From Epilithonimonas zeae (GTDB taxonomy: Bacteria; Bacteroidota; Bacteroidia; Flavobacteriales; Weeksellaceae), in contig NZ_CP075338.1 in assembly GCF_023278365.1 (NCBI RefSeq), forward strand, positions 1,054,001 through 1,118,000: a stretch of 64,000 nt of DNA. Direction: 5' to 3'. The notes under the pieces are model-generated. The model searched no databases. It saw only the letters and a list, made by a program, of their open reading frames with translations, and was not told where the DNA came from. The translations under genes were made by a program, and so were the position numbers. Below are positions 27,708-37,688 of this stretch, piece by piece. Numbering within the stretch: the first letter of the stretch is position 1; every line of letters begins with the position of its first letter.

Positions 27708-28460
27708 ATGGATTCTAAAGAACTAATACTAAAACGATCAGAAGAAAATAAACAATTATATATCCCAAATCTCTCGGCGGATCCTGTTATTTTTGGTTTT
27801 GATCAAAATGAGTTGAAAGTTTTACTCGTGAAGATGAATTATAGAAAAATGTGGATTTTGCCTGGCGGATACATTCAAAAAGATGAAGATCTGGATGATG
27901 CAGTTGTAAGAATCTTAAAAGAAAGAGCTGGTGTTAATGCAGTTTCTTATCTAGAAGAGTTTGCTGTATTTGGAAAAAAGAACAGAAGTGAAGGCTATTT
28001 CGAAGATTTTGATGAAACTTTATTCCACAAACAGAGATTCATTACAATAGGTTATTACGCCTTGTATAATCCTTCTAAAATTGATTTGGCTGCTGACGAG
28101 TTCAGTGAGAGTTGTGAATGGATTTATCTAAGTCAATTGGCAGAGATAGAAATGGCGATGGATCATAAAGAAATCGTAGAAAAAGCTCTTTTAGCCTTAC
28201 GAGAAAAAATATCAATCAAACCAATAGGATTTAATCTATTACCTGAAAAATTCACGCTTTCTGAGCTTCAGAAACTTTACGAAGCTATTCTTGGAAAGGA
28301 ATTAAACAGAGGAAATTTCTACCGAAAAATCAAAAATCTTGGAATCCTAAGAAAACTAGACGAACAAAGACGAGGCGGTGCTCATAAAGCGCCAGATCTT
28401 TATTCTTTTGACGAGGAGAATTACAACAAAGCTCTAGAAAACGGTTTGACAAGTTGGTAA
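27708..28460 (+). CDS. NrtR/AraR-type NUDIX-domain transcriptional regulator
   Basis: This 250-residue protein joins an N-terminal NUDIX domain (about 20-165) to a C-terminal winged helix (about 180-250, with FTLSELQKLYEAILG and FYRKIKNLGIL). The NUDIX box GGYIQKDEDLDDAVVRILKE deviates from GX5EX7REUXEEXGU at the catalytic glutamates: R-E becomes R-I and E-E becomes E-R. Loss of hydrolase residues with a DNA-binding tail is the hallmark of NrtR-family regulators, which sense sugars or nucleotide sugars in Bacteroidota. It is divergent from the TonB receptor and GH3 genes and probably controls them. Confidence 0.88.
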   Translation: MDSKELILKRSEENKQLYIPNLSADPVIFGFDQNELKVLLVKMNYRKMWILPGGYIQKDEDLDDAVVRILKERAGVNAVSYLEEFAVFGKKNRSEGYFEDFDETLFHKQRFITIGYYALYNPSKIDLAADEFSESCEWIYLSQLAEIEMAMDHKEIVEKALLALREKISIKPIGFNLLPEKFTLSELQKLYEAILGKELNRGNFYRKIKNLGILRKLDEQRRGGAHKAPDLYSFDEENYNKALENGLTSW

Positions 28461-28481
28461 TTGCAATATTGCTTTTAAATA

Positions 28482-28517
28482 AAAAAAGAATCATTAAATA
28501 ATTAATGATTCTTTTTT
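28482..28517. terminator. Bidirectional hairpin terminator
   Basis: Long A/T-rich stem around TCATTAA / TTAATGA flanked by A-run and T-run. It lies between the convergent regulator and atpC genes. Confidence 0.85.
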
Positions 28518-28539
28518 GTCTATGTGATTTCAGGATTTT

Positions 28540-28821
28540 TTACTCGCAAAGAATAATTCCTTTATCATTATTAAATTCTAAAACTCCGCTTTTAATTTCG
28601 TAAGAAAATGCTGATTTAGCTTCAGTTTCTTTAGTCAAAAATTTCTGATAAGCAGAATCTACTTTCTCTGTGTAAATTTTCACTTTACCGTGTACTAAAG
28701 CTGATACAATCGCAGCGTGATTTTTAAATATTTGGAACTCCCCGCTTTTTCCGGGAAGAAGAACTGAATCTACTTCGCCATCAAAAACAACGTATTCCGG
28801 AGTTAAAATTTTTATATTCAT
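28540..28821 (-). CDS. atpC: F-type ATP synthase epsilon subunit (short form)
   Basis: This 93-residue protein matches the N-terminal beta-sandwich of the epsilon subunit (LTPEYVVFDGEVDSVLLPG, GEFQIFKNHAAIVSAL). The inhibitory C-terminal two-helix domain is absent, which is usual in Bacteroidota. It lies 78 bp downstream of atpD on the same strand. The other ATP synthase genes are not in the window, so the enzyme's genes are split, as is typical for this phylum. Confidence 0.95.
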   Translation of the reverse strand: MNIKILTPEYVVFDGEVDSVLLPGKSGEFQIFKNHAAIVSALVHGKVKIYTEKVDSAYQKFLTKETEAKSAFSYEIKSGVLEFNNDKGIILCE

Positions 28822-28899
28822 TTTCGTTAGATTAAAGAGTAAAGAGAAAAAGAAAAAAGAGAACTATCTTGACTCTTTTTTCTTTATTCTATTTTCTAA

Positions 28900-30477
<1,578 letters not shown>

Positions 30478-30568
30478 TTATCATATTTGTATGACAATTT
30501 TTAACACCCTATTTAGGTGTATTTTTACACAGGCAGATTTGATTACTTTTTGCCATAAAATTCAGAAT

Positions 30569-31495
30569 TTGAAAATCATCAGAGATCTTACAGGTTACCA
30601 TTCTACAATACCTTTAGCATTATCATTAGGTATGTTCGATGGTGTTCATTTGGGACATTTATCGATTATTAATAAATTGAATGAAATCGCAGAAAAAGAA
30701 CAACTTGAATCTGCGATTCTAAGTTTTTGGCCACATCCGAGAAAGTTTTTGAATCCAAATGATGATGTGAAAATGCTAAATACGCTTGAGGAGAAATTGG
30801 AATTACTTGAAAAAAGCGGAATCAAAAATATTTTTCTAAAAACTTTTGATGAAGAATTCAGAAATCTGACGGGAACTGAGTTTTGTGAACAGGTTTTGGT
30901 TGATAAGCTCAACGTTAAACATATTATAATAGGATACGATCATACATTCGGTAAAAACAAAAGCGGAAATTTTGAATTGTTGAAATCTTTGTCTGATGGA
31001 TTAGGCTTTAAAGTCAATCAATTGGAAGCTGTTCAAACGAATGATCTTAACATTAGTTCTACAAAAATCAGAATAGCTTTGTCGGAGGGCAGAATTACTG
31101 ACGCTAATACAATGTTGGGTTACAATTATCCTTTGACAGGGAAAGTCATTCACGGGAAAAAATTGGGTAGAACAATTGGTTATCCAACTGCAAACATCGA
31201 AGTTCCAATCAACAAATTATTACCTAAAAGCGGCGCCTATATTGTTGAAGTTTATATTGACAATCAATTCTATAAAGGAATGCTAAGCATCGGAACTAAT
31301 CCAACCATTGACGACAAAAATCAATCATTACATACCGAAGTCTATATTCTGGATTTTGACCAAGATATTTATGGTAAAGACATCACTGTCAAATTCCGGG
31401 ATTTTCTACACGACGAAATCAAATTTGAAGGTTTGGAAAAACTAATTGAGAAATTGGATGAAGACAAAAGACTGACAGAGGAATTTCAGTTTTAA
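30569..31495 (+). CDS. ribF: Bifunctional riboflavin kinase / FAD synthetase
   Basis: This enzyme makes FMN from riboflavin and then FAD. The N-terminal adenylyltransferase domain has LALSLGMFDGVHLGH, HPRKFL, GYDHTFG and the late SSTKIR. The C-terminal riboflavin kinase domain has GKVIHGKKLGRTIGYPTANIE and MLSIGTNPTI. An ATG-initiated frame runs back to 30452, but homologues start about 16 residues before LSLGMFDG, which points to the TTG at 30569 (LKIIRDL). The N-terminal 39 residues of the long frame look like untranslated leader. Start choice is moderately sure; the function is firm. Confidence 0.93.
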   Translation: MKIIRDLTGYHSTIPLALSLGMFDGVHLGHLSIINKLNEIAEKEQLESAILSFWPHPRKFLNPNDDVKMLNTLEEKLELLEKSGIKNIFLKTFDEEFRNLTGTEFCEQVLVDKLNVKHIIIGYDHTFGKNKSGNFELLKSLSDGLGFKVNQLEAVQTNDLNISSTKIRIALSEGRITDANTMLGYNYPLTGKVIHGKKLGRTIGYPTANIEVPINKLLPKSGAYIVEVYIDNQFYKGMLSIGTNPTIDDKNQSLHTEVYILDFDQDIYGKDITVKFRDFLHDEIKFEGLEKLIEKLDEDKRLTEEFQF

Positions 31496-31503
31496 TAAAT
31501 AAA

Positions 31504-31527
31504 AAAGGATAGCAATTGCTATCCTTT
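31504..31527. terminator. Bidirectional hairpin terminator
   Basis: A 24-bp perfect palindrome (AAAGGATAGCAA and its complement) flanked by an A-run, between convergent ribF and the GH3 gene. Confidence 0.85.
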
Positions 31528-31549
31528 AATTATATATTTTCAATTAAAC

Positions 31550-33808
31550 TTATTTCAAAGTAAACTTGATTTTGGTTCTGATATCAGAAGACGAACTTCC
31601 AATCAAAGCTTCGAAATCGCCTGGCTCAGCAACCCAATCGTGTTTTGCAGGATCAAAGAAGCTCAATGCAGATTTGTCAATTGTGATAGAAACATCTTTA
31701 GATTCTCCAGCTTTCAAATAGACTTTATCAAATCCTTTCAGTTCTTTCAAAGGTCTTGGCAAAGATGATTTCAAATCACTGATGTATAATTGCACCACTT
31801 CTGCTCCATCAACTTTACCATTATTTTTAACATTTACCGTGAAAGTGATTTTATCATTAGCTGTTAATTCAGATTTGTCTGCTTTTACTTTTCCATACTC
31901 GAAAGTGGTGTAACTCAAACCGTGTCCAAAACTGAATAATGGTTTGATATTCTTCGTATCGTGCCAACGGTAACCCACAAAAATCCCTTCATTATAAGTA
32001 ATATTGATAGGATCTTTCAAATCTTTTCCTTTTCCAGCAGCTAATTCAGCCTTGTTTCCAGGGTACTCTCCTAAAGCGTGTGCTGAATTATCTTCCAATT
32101 TCACAGGAAAACTGAAAGGTAATTTCCCAGATGGGTTGACATCACCAGCCAAAACTGCCGCAATCGCGTGACCAGATTCAGAACCCAAATACCAAGACTG
32201 CAAAACTGAAGGCACTTCTTTGATCCAAGGCATTGCAACGGCATTACCGGAAACCAGAACCACAGCCAAATTTTTGTTGGCTTTAGACAATTCGGAAATC
32301 AATTTATCTTGGTCATAAGGCAAACCATAGCTTTCTCGATCCATTCCTTCTGCATCCTGATGATCACTTTTATTCAAACCTCCGACAAACACTACAAAAT
32401 CGGACTCTTTAGCCAATTTCACAGCTTCGGAAATCAATTCTGCGGAAGAACGCGTTTCTTTTAGATTTTGACCAGATTTTACACCATTATAATCTCCACC
32501 AACATCGCCAACATAACCTCTTGCATAAACTACTTCAGCCTGCTTCCCAAAACGTTCTTTGATTCCGTCAAGTGGTAAAGTTTCATATTTTACTTTCAAA
32601 GAAGAACTTCCACCGCCAACAGTCATCATTTTGATAGCGTTCTCTCCTATTACAGCAATTTTTTTAGTCTTAGATAAGTTGATTGGTAATGTTGCTTTTT
32701 GATTCTGAAGAAGAACAATTCCTTCTGATGCAATTTGTTTTGCTGCAGCAATGTGATCTTCTGAAGCGATAGAACCGAAAGGCTTATTTTTATTCATCGA
32801 GGTTTTGTAAGCCAAACCAAGAACTCTTCTTACTTTATCATCCAATTCTTTAGTTCCGACTTTTCCGGATTTAATCAAATCCAAATAAGGCTTTGCTAAA
32901 TAATAATTCTCGTAAGCATTGCTCGTGCCTTTGGATAAACCATTTGTCCAGGTTCCAAATTCTAAATCCAAACCATTATGAATCGCTTGATCTGTGTCTA
33001 AAACGGCACCCCAATCGGAAACTACAACACCTTTGTAACCCCACTCGCCTTTCAGAATATCATTCAACAAATATTGATTATGACTAGCGTGTTGTCCTTT
33101 ATATAAATCGTAAGCTCCCATAATCGTCCAAGAATCACCTTCCTGAACTGCTGCTTTGAATGGCGGTAAATAAATCTCATACAACGCTCTGTCATCCACA
33201 ATCACGTTGCTCGAGTGTCTAAAAGTTTCCTGGTTGTTCAATGCGAAATGTTTCACACTTGTAGCGACACCATTAGCCTGAACACCTTTGATGTAAGGCA
33301 CAACCATCTGAGAAGTCAAAAATGGATCTTCTCCCATATATTCGAAATTACGACCATTAAGAGGTGTTCTGTAAATGTTAACGCCAGGTCCTAGAATTAC
33401 ATCCTTGCCTCTGTATCTAGCTTCTTCCCCGAGAGATTTCCCGTAGATAGAAGACATATTTCTGTTCCAAGTTGCAGATAATGCTGTCAACGCTGGATAA
33501 GCGATAATGGAATCATTGGTCCAACCAGCTTGATCCCACTCGTCCCAAAGCACTTCGGAACGTACGCCGTGAGGACCGTCGGCTGTCCAAAGTTCTGGAA
33601 TTCCTAATCTTGGAACGCCGTGAGAACTGAATTTGGATTGAGCGTGAATGATATTGATTTTTTCCTCCAAAGTCATCCTTGACAAAGCATCTTCGATACG
33701 TTGTTCTACAGGTTTGGAATCGTCTAAATAAACAGGTGTTTTTTTCTGAGCAAAACTAAACTGTGTCATACAGCCTAATACAGAAAGTAATATTAATTTT
33801 TTAATCAT
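31550..33808 (-). CDS. bglX: Exported glycoside hydrolase family 3 (BglX-like beta-glucosidase)
   Basis: This 752-residue GH3 protein has a signal peptide (cleavage near SFA-QK). The ATG at 33808 is used; the frame opens at a TTG six codons earlier. It has WTADGPHGVR at the barrel start, SVKHFALNNQETFR, the nucleophile Asp in VVVSDWGAV, the GVDxG-like sandwich domain and a C-terminal fibronectin-III domain (VQLYISDLKSSLPRPLKEL). Its organisation is that of periplasmic BglX. It stands alone, 3.1 kb from the other GH3 locus and across atpDC and ribF, and lacks the EF-hand-like loop of those two enzymes. Confidence 0.93.
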   Translation of the reverse strand: MIKKLILLSVLGCMTQFSFAQKKTPVYLDDSKPVEQRIEDALSRMTLEEKINIIHAQSKFSSHGVPRLGIPELWTADGPHGVRSEVLWDEWDQAGWTNDSIIAYPALTALSATWNRNMSSIYGKSLGEEARYRGKDVILGPGVNIYRTPLNGRNFEYMGEDPFLTSQMVVPYIKGVQANGVATSVKHFALNNQETFRHSSNVIVDDRALYEIYLPPFKAAVQEGDSWTIMGAYDLYKGQHASHNQYLLNDILKGEWGYKGVVVSDWGAVLDTDQAIHNGLDLEFGTWTNGLSKGTSNAYENYYLAKPYLDLIKSGKVGTKELDDKVRRVLGLAYKTSMNKNKPFGSIASEDHIAAAKQIASEGIVLLQNQKATLPINLSKTKKIAVIGENAIKMMTVGGGSSSLKVKYETLPLDGIKERFGKQAEVVYARGYVGDVGGDYNGVKSGQNLKETRSSAELISEAVKLAKESDFVVFVGGLNKSDHQDAEGMDRESYGLPYDQDKLISELSKANKNLAVVLVSGNAVAMPWIKEVPSVLQSWYLGSESGHAIAAVLAGDVNPSGKLPFSFPVKLEDNSAHALGEYPGNKAELAAGKGKDLKDPINITYNEGIFVGYRWHDTKNIKPLFSFGHGLSYTTFEYGKVKADKSELTANDKITFTVNVKNNGKVDGAEVVQLYISDLKSSLPRPLKELKGFDKVYLKAGESKDVSITIDKSALSFFDPAKHDWVAEPGDFEALIGSSSSDIRTKIKFTLK

Positions 33809-33982
33809 AAATTTTACTCTTTTCAAATAGAAATTTTCGAATGCCTAATATACAAATTATTTCATTATCTCAAAATGAGAAAATAAAAATTGATTATGAT
33901 TTATAAGCATTAATAAGGTTTGGAAGTATTAATTAGAATATGTATATGAATTGAATCTTAATGAAGCTAAATATTCGAAAAT

Positions 33983-34336
33983 TTAGCTATTGAGAATTTC
34001 CGCTTGTAACTTCTTCGTCAAAGATTTAAATACCAGATCATAAGAATGGTCAATCATTTTCAGAATCAATTCTTTTTTGAGACCTTCACAGAGGACTGAA
34101 TTCCAATGGGTTTTATTCATATGATAAGCACCAGAAATCTGAGGATAATTTTCCCGAAGTTCCTCACTCCATTCTGAGTCGGCTTTTGCAGAAAATGTAG
34201 TGGGCTGTTTTTCTAAGGAAATCAAAAGAAACATTTTTCCGCCGACCTTGAAAACCAAGGTTTCATTATCAAAAGGAAAACCTTCTGTAACTGCTTTTTT
34301 GGATAGACAATATTCGCGGATTTCCTCGATTTCCAT
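33983..34336 (-). CDS. MmcQ/YjbR family protein
   Basis: This 117-residue protein is a complete MmcQ/YjbR (CyaY-like fold, double-wing) protein: EIREYCLSKKAVTEGFPF, VFKVGGKMFLLI and SGAYHMNKTHWNSV match conserved positions. YjbR binds DNA non-specifically, but the physiological role is unclear. It is 11 bp downstream of the LolA-like gene and likely co-transcribed with it. Confidence 0.92.
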   Translation of the reverse strand: MEIEEIREYCLSKKAVTEGFPFDNETLVFKVGGKMFLLISLEKQPTTFSAKADSEWSEELRENYPQISGAYHMNKTHWNSVLCEGLKKELILKMIDHSYDLVFKSLTKKLQAEILNS

Positions 34337-34347
34337 TGATGAGAAAT

Positions 34348-35010
34348 TTAGAATTTAAAAGTATTCTTCGGCAGCTCTTTATTGATTTCGATTTTATTAA
34401 TCATCATCACATAATCGCTGTCTTTTTTAGGCGAAGACGATTCGATTCGATAAGGCATTAATAAGTTTCCTACTTTTCTGTAATCGGAATAAGTCAGAGT
34501 TTCGTCTTTCTTGATTTCCCGGAATAGCATATAGTTTTTGACATCAAAAAAGTAAATGGTTTTGTTCACATTTTTCGTCAATTCTACTTTAAAATAAACT
34601 TGTTCTCCGATTTTTTCTTTACCTAACAATTCTGCTTCAAAACCTTTGTTTTCCCAGTCTATAAAGTCATTGTCAAAACTCTCAGGAATGTAATCGTTAT
34701 ACTTTTGTAGCTTGTTCTGAGCGTAGTTCATTGCGTAGCCATTCGTTCCATCATAGCCTTCAACAGGTGTTTCTTTTCCACCTACTACAATTGCCGTTTT
34801 TGTAAGATTAGGGCGTTGCTGATAGATTTTCATTAAGTAAGAATCATTAATTCCCAAAGTTACTCGCCCTTGTATCTGAACCGTATTCAGAAGTTTCCAG
34901 TTGGTAAGACCTCCAGAATTTTCTATGTTTTTATCAATGATATCTTTTGCCGATTGAGCAGAAATAATGATAGAAAACATAATGGAAAATATGAGAATTA
35001 ATTTTTTCAT
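34348..35010 (-). CDS. LolA-like exported protein
   Basis: This 220-residue protein has a signal peptide (cleavage near ISA-QS) and a single LolA/outer-membrane lipoprotein-sorting-like beta fold (AKDIIDKNIENSGG, GYAMNYAQNK, YFFDVKNYMLFREI). In Bacteroidota many such proteins exist beyond the true lipoprotein carrier, and this one has no diagnostic feature for LolA itself. It probably acts in the periplasm, perhaps in lipid or lipoprotein handling. Confidence 0.7.
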   Translation of the reverse strand: MKKLILIFSIMFSIIISAQSAKDIIDKNIENSGGLTNWKLLNTVQIQGRVTLGINDSYLMKIYQQRPNLTKTAIVVGGKETPVEGYDGTNGYAMNYAQNKLQKYNDYIPESFDNDFIDWENKGFEAELLGKEKIGEQVYFKVELTKNVNKTIYFFDVKNYMLFREIKKDETLTYSDYRKVGNLLMPYRIESSSPKKDSDYVMMINKIEINKELPKNTFKF

Positions 35011-35096
35011 TCAAAATTTTTAAGGTTGCTAAGATAAAATTTTCAATTGGCTTCTTGTCTTAAAGAACGTTAATTTTGACATTAATAACGACTAAA

Positions 35097-35819
35097 TTAA
35101 ATCAGTTTTTTGGCTTTCTCCAAATCTTCCGGCGTATCAATCCCAATCCCGACAAAATCGGTTTCTACCATTTTAATTTTCATTCCATTTTCTAAGTAAC
35201 GCAATTGCTCTAATTTTTCCGAAATTTCCATAGGAGTCATTTCTAAAGAAGAGAATTTAAGTAAAGCTTCTTTTCGGAAAGCGTAAACGCCAATATGTTT
35301 GTAATATTTGACATTATAAGATAATTCTCGATGAAAAGGAATCACGGAGCGACTGAAATACAATGCAAATCCATTATTATCAGTAACGACTTTTACGTTA
35401 TTTGGATTTTGGATTTCCTCAGCTTCTTTTAATTGAATTTTCAATGAAGCTAAAGAAATTTCCTTTTTATCATCTCTATAAAAAACATCAATCAACTGCT
35501 TCAAAGGTTCTTTCTTGAGGAAAGGTTCATCGCCCTGAACATTAATCACAATATCACAATCGATGTTTTGAACAGCTTCTGCAATTCTGTCACTCCCCGT
35601 TTCGTGTTCGCCCGTCATTACAGCTTTTCCGCCGTTTTTGGAAATTTCATTAAAAATAATTTCTGAATCTGTTGCTACAAAAACATCATCAAATAAACCT
35701 GTTTCGACAACATTCTGATAAGTAGTGGTAATAACGGTTCTGTCTCCTAAAATCTCCATCAATTTTGCTGGAAATCTTGTAGAGTTATAACGAGCAGGAA
35801 TGACTGCAATAACTTTCAT
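35097..35819 (-). CDS. kdsB: 3-deoxy-manno-octulosonate cytidylyltransferase
   Basis: This 240-residue enzyme activates Kdo with CTP for lipopolysaccharide inner core synthesis. The N-terminal [34 protein letters not shown] and [11 protein letters not shown] are the family motifs, and the length is standard. Its 5' leader is the left heptamer array of the S23 cassette, only 9 bp before the ATG, so the cassette supplies the immediate upstream sequence of this gene. Confidence 0.96.
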   Translation of the reverse strand: MKVIAVIPARYNSTRFPAKLMEILGDRTVITTTYQNVVETGLFDDVFVATDSEIIFNEISKNGGKAVMTGEHETGSDRIAEAVQNIDCDIVINVQGDEPFLKKEPLKQLIDVFYRDDKKEISLASLKIQLKEAEEIQNPNNVKVVTDNNGFALYFSRSVIPFHRELSYNVKYYKHIGVYAFRKEALLKFSSLEMTPMEISEKLEQLRYLENGMKIKMVETDFVGIGIDTPEDLEKAKKLI

Positions 35820-35828
35820 ATAGTTTAA

Positions 35829-35863
35829 TTATGAGTTATGAATTAATAGTTATGAATTGTTAG
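35829..35863. repeat. Left heptamer array of the S23 cassette
   Basis: Five consecutive 7-bp units: TTATGAG, TTATGAA, TTAATAG, TTATGAA, TTGTTAG. The array contains the stop codon of the four-helix-bundle gene and the leader of kdsB. Positions 35825-35841 (TTAATTATGAGTTATGA) are a perfect 17-bp inverted copy of 36217-36233. Confidence 0.8.
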
Positions 35864-36206
35864 CTTTTGACGTTTTAATAATGCTTTTCAAGATTTTCAA
35901 AATTTCAGTTGCATCATTTTTTAAATCATCAAAATCTTCTTTCTGAATATAATTGGTTTCAAATAACAAGTCTATCCAATAAATAGTTTCATCACATTCT
36001 TTTTGTGCAATTGAAAGTTTATGAATAAAATCTCTTTTACTTTGGGCATTAATTCCTTCTCTGATATTAGCACCAACAGAAGTTCCTGAACGAAGTAATT
36101 GTTTTGATAAAATAAATTCTCTTTTCTCAACAGAAAACTTTTTATAAAAATTTACAATTTTGACAGCGAATTCAAAACTTTTTCTACCAACAATACTGTC
36201 ACTCAT
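35850..36206 (-). CDS. Four-helix-bundle protein (S23 / 23S rRNA intervening-sequence protein family)
   Basis: This 118-residue protein is a typical S23/IVP member: FEFAVKIVNFYKKF, then LLRSGTSVGANIREG, a basic helix and DLKNDATEILKIL. Related proteins are encoded in 23S rRNA intervening sequences and include the Avd partner of diversity-generating retroelements; a free-standing one has no established role, though nucleic-acid binding is expected. The gene lies between inverted arrays of a 7-bp repeat; its ATG is in one array and its stop in the other. In the leader, three further ATGs at 7-bp steps (36213, 36220, 36227) open mini-frames that end at TGA, partly overlapping the next ATG. It interrupts the gap between the aminotransferase and kdsB genes. 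Confidence 0.9.
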   Translation of the reverse strand: MSDSIVGRKSFEFAVKIVNFYKKFSVEKREFILSKQLLRSGTSVGANIREGINAQSKRDFIHKLSIAQKECDETIYWIDLLFETNYIQKEDFDDLKNDATEILKILKSIIKTSKANNS

Positions 36207-36243
36207 AACTCATAACTCATAACTCATAATTAATAACTTATAA
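36202..36243. repeat. Right heptamer array of the S23 cassette
   Basis: Read on the minus strand: TTATAAG, TTATTAA, then four TTATGAG units, six consecutive 7-bp units that begin directly after the aminotransferase stop codon and run into the S23 start codon. The orientation is opposite to the left array. Confidence 0.85.
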
Positions 36244-37497
36244 CTATTTAAGATTTTCTAAAGCTGTTTGCAACTTCGGAAGACAGTCCTTAATATCATC
36301 CAAAGAACAGCCTCCAACAGAAGCTCTGAACCAAGGAACTGACTTATCATTTCCAAACGCTGAGAACGGCACCAAAGCCATTCCTGCATTATTAATCAGA
36401 TAGAAAACCAAATCTGTAGAATCTTCCAAAATTTTTCCGTCCGGTGTAGTTTTTCCAAGATAATCCAACTTGATTGTCAAATAAAGTGCTCCCATTGGCG
36501 AAATACTTTCCACAGCAAGACCTTTCGATTTCAAATCTTGGATACCAGCGTGAAGTTCTTTCAAACTTGTATTCAGTTTTTGTTTGTAATCCTCTAAGAA
36601 AGTATCGACTGCAGAATCATCAGCTAAAAACTCAGCAACCGCTTCTTGTTCTGGTTTTGGTGCCCAAGCTCCAACGTGAGTTAAAAGGGCTTTCATCTTG
36701 TCAATCACCAAACTCGGCCCAAATCCCCAACCTACTCTAACGCCGGTCGCTGCGAAACATTTAGACGTTCCATCAACATAGATTGTGTAATCTTTCATTT
36801 CTGGGAAAAGGCTTACCGGGTTATAATGGTCTTCGCCAAAAGTCAGCATTGCGTAGATCTGATCATACATCAAGTAAAGCGGTTTCTCGTCTGCACCTCT
36901 TTTTTTATTTTCTTCTAAAACCAATTCGCAAATCTCAGACAATTGTTCTTTTGTGAACATTGTTCCAGTTGGATTGAGTGGAGAACAAAGGCAAAGCAAA
37001 ACTGCGCCATCAACATAAGGACGAAGGTCATCCGCTGTTGGTAAGAAATTATTAGATTCCTGAGTTTGAACTTCAACCGCATTGGCTGTTGTTAAATACG
37101 CATAATGATTGTTGTTCCAAGAAGGAATCGGGTAAATCACTTTATCGCCTTCATCAACAATTGTTTTGAAAACGGCGTAAATCAAAGGTCTTGAACCAGC
37201 TGTAATCAAAATATCATTAGCGGAATAATCCAGATTCCAACGTTTTTTAAGGTCGTTGCTCACAGATTGTCTTAAGGATTGCAAACCGTTTGCAGGCGGA
37301 TAATTGGTCAGATTATTTTTGTAGGCTTTCTCAATTCCCTGTTTCAATTCCGAAGGAATTGGATAGATATTAGAATTAAGGTCGCCAATTGTAAGATTTG
37401 AGATTTGTGCACCTTTGGCTTTCAAATCGTTGACTTCATTTCCGATTTTGATGATTTCCGAACCAATCAGGTTAGATGCGAGTTTTGATACTTTCAC
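36244..37497 (-). CDS. PLP-dependent aminotransferase, class I/II (aspartate aminotransferase-like)
   Basis: This 417-residue fold-type I aminotransferase has the substrate/cofactor segments TAGSRPLIYAVF, CSPLNPTGTMF, LMYDQIYAML and the PLP lysine in VDGTSKCFAATGVRVGW. The C-terminal arginine region is WFRASVGG. The family transfers amino groups between amino acids and 2-oxo acids; the exact substrate is not certain. It ends exactly where the S23 cassette begins. Confidence 0.9.
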   Translation of the reverse strand: MKVSKLASNLIGSEIIKIGNEVNDLKAKGAQISNLTIGDLNSNIYPIPSELKQGIEKAYKNNLTNYPPANGLQSLRQSVSNDLKKRWNLDYSANDILITAGSRPLIYAVFKTIVDEGDKVIYPIPSWNNNHYAYLTTANAVEVQTQESNNFLPTADDLRPYVDGAVLLCLCSPLNPTGTMFTKEQLSEICELVLEENKKRGADEKPLYLMYDQIYAMLTFGEDHYNPVSLFPEMKDYTIYVDGTSKCFAATGVRVGWGFGPSLVIDKMKALLTHVGAWAPKPEQEAVAEFLADDSAVDTFLEDYKQKLNTSLKELHAGIQDLKSKGLAVESISPMGALYLTIKLDYLGKTTPDGKILEDSTDLVFYLINNAGMALVPFSAFGNDKSVPWFRASVGGCSLDDIKDCLPKLQTALENLK

Positions 37498-37600
37498 TTA
37501 ATTATTTTTTGATGTTTTCCCAGAACTTAATCCAGGTTTTTACTTTTTATGATTTACAAAAGTCTTAAATGTAATTGAGTAAATCAAATTACAAAACAAA

Positions 37601-37641
37601 AAAGTTCTCAAAACTAAACTAAATCAGTAATTGAGAACTTT
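37601..37641 (-). terminator. Probable terminator of the phosphosugar mutase gene
   Basis: Arms AAAGTTCTCAA and TTGAGAACTTT (11 bp, perfect) with a 19-nt loop, about 50 bp beyond the mutase stop codon. Confidence 0.6.
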
Positions 37642-37688
37642 ACTTTTAAAATATTATAGATGATATTTTATCAGATAAAAATTTCCAA

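Noticed and set aside
35829-36243. Possible CRISPR or satellite array
   Set aside because: The units are 7 bp, contiguous and without spacers, and arranged in two inverted blocks around a gene; this is not a CRISPR.
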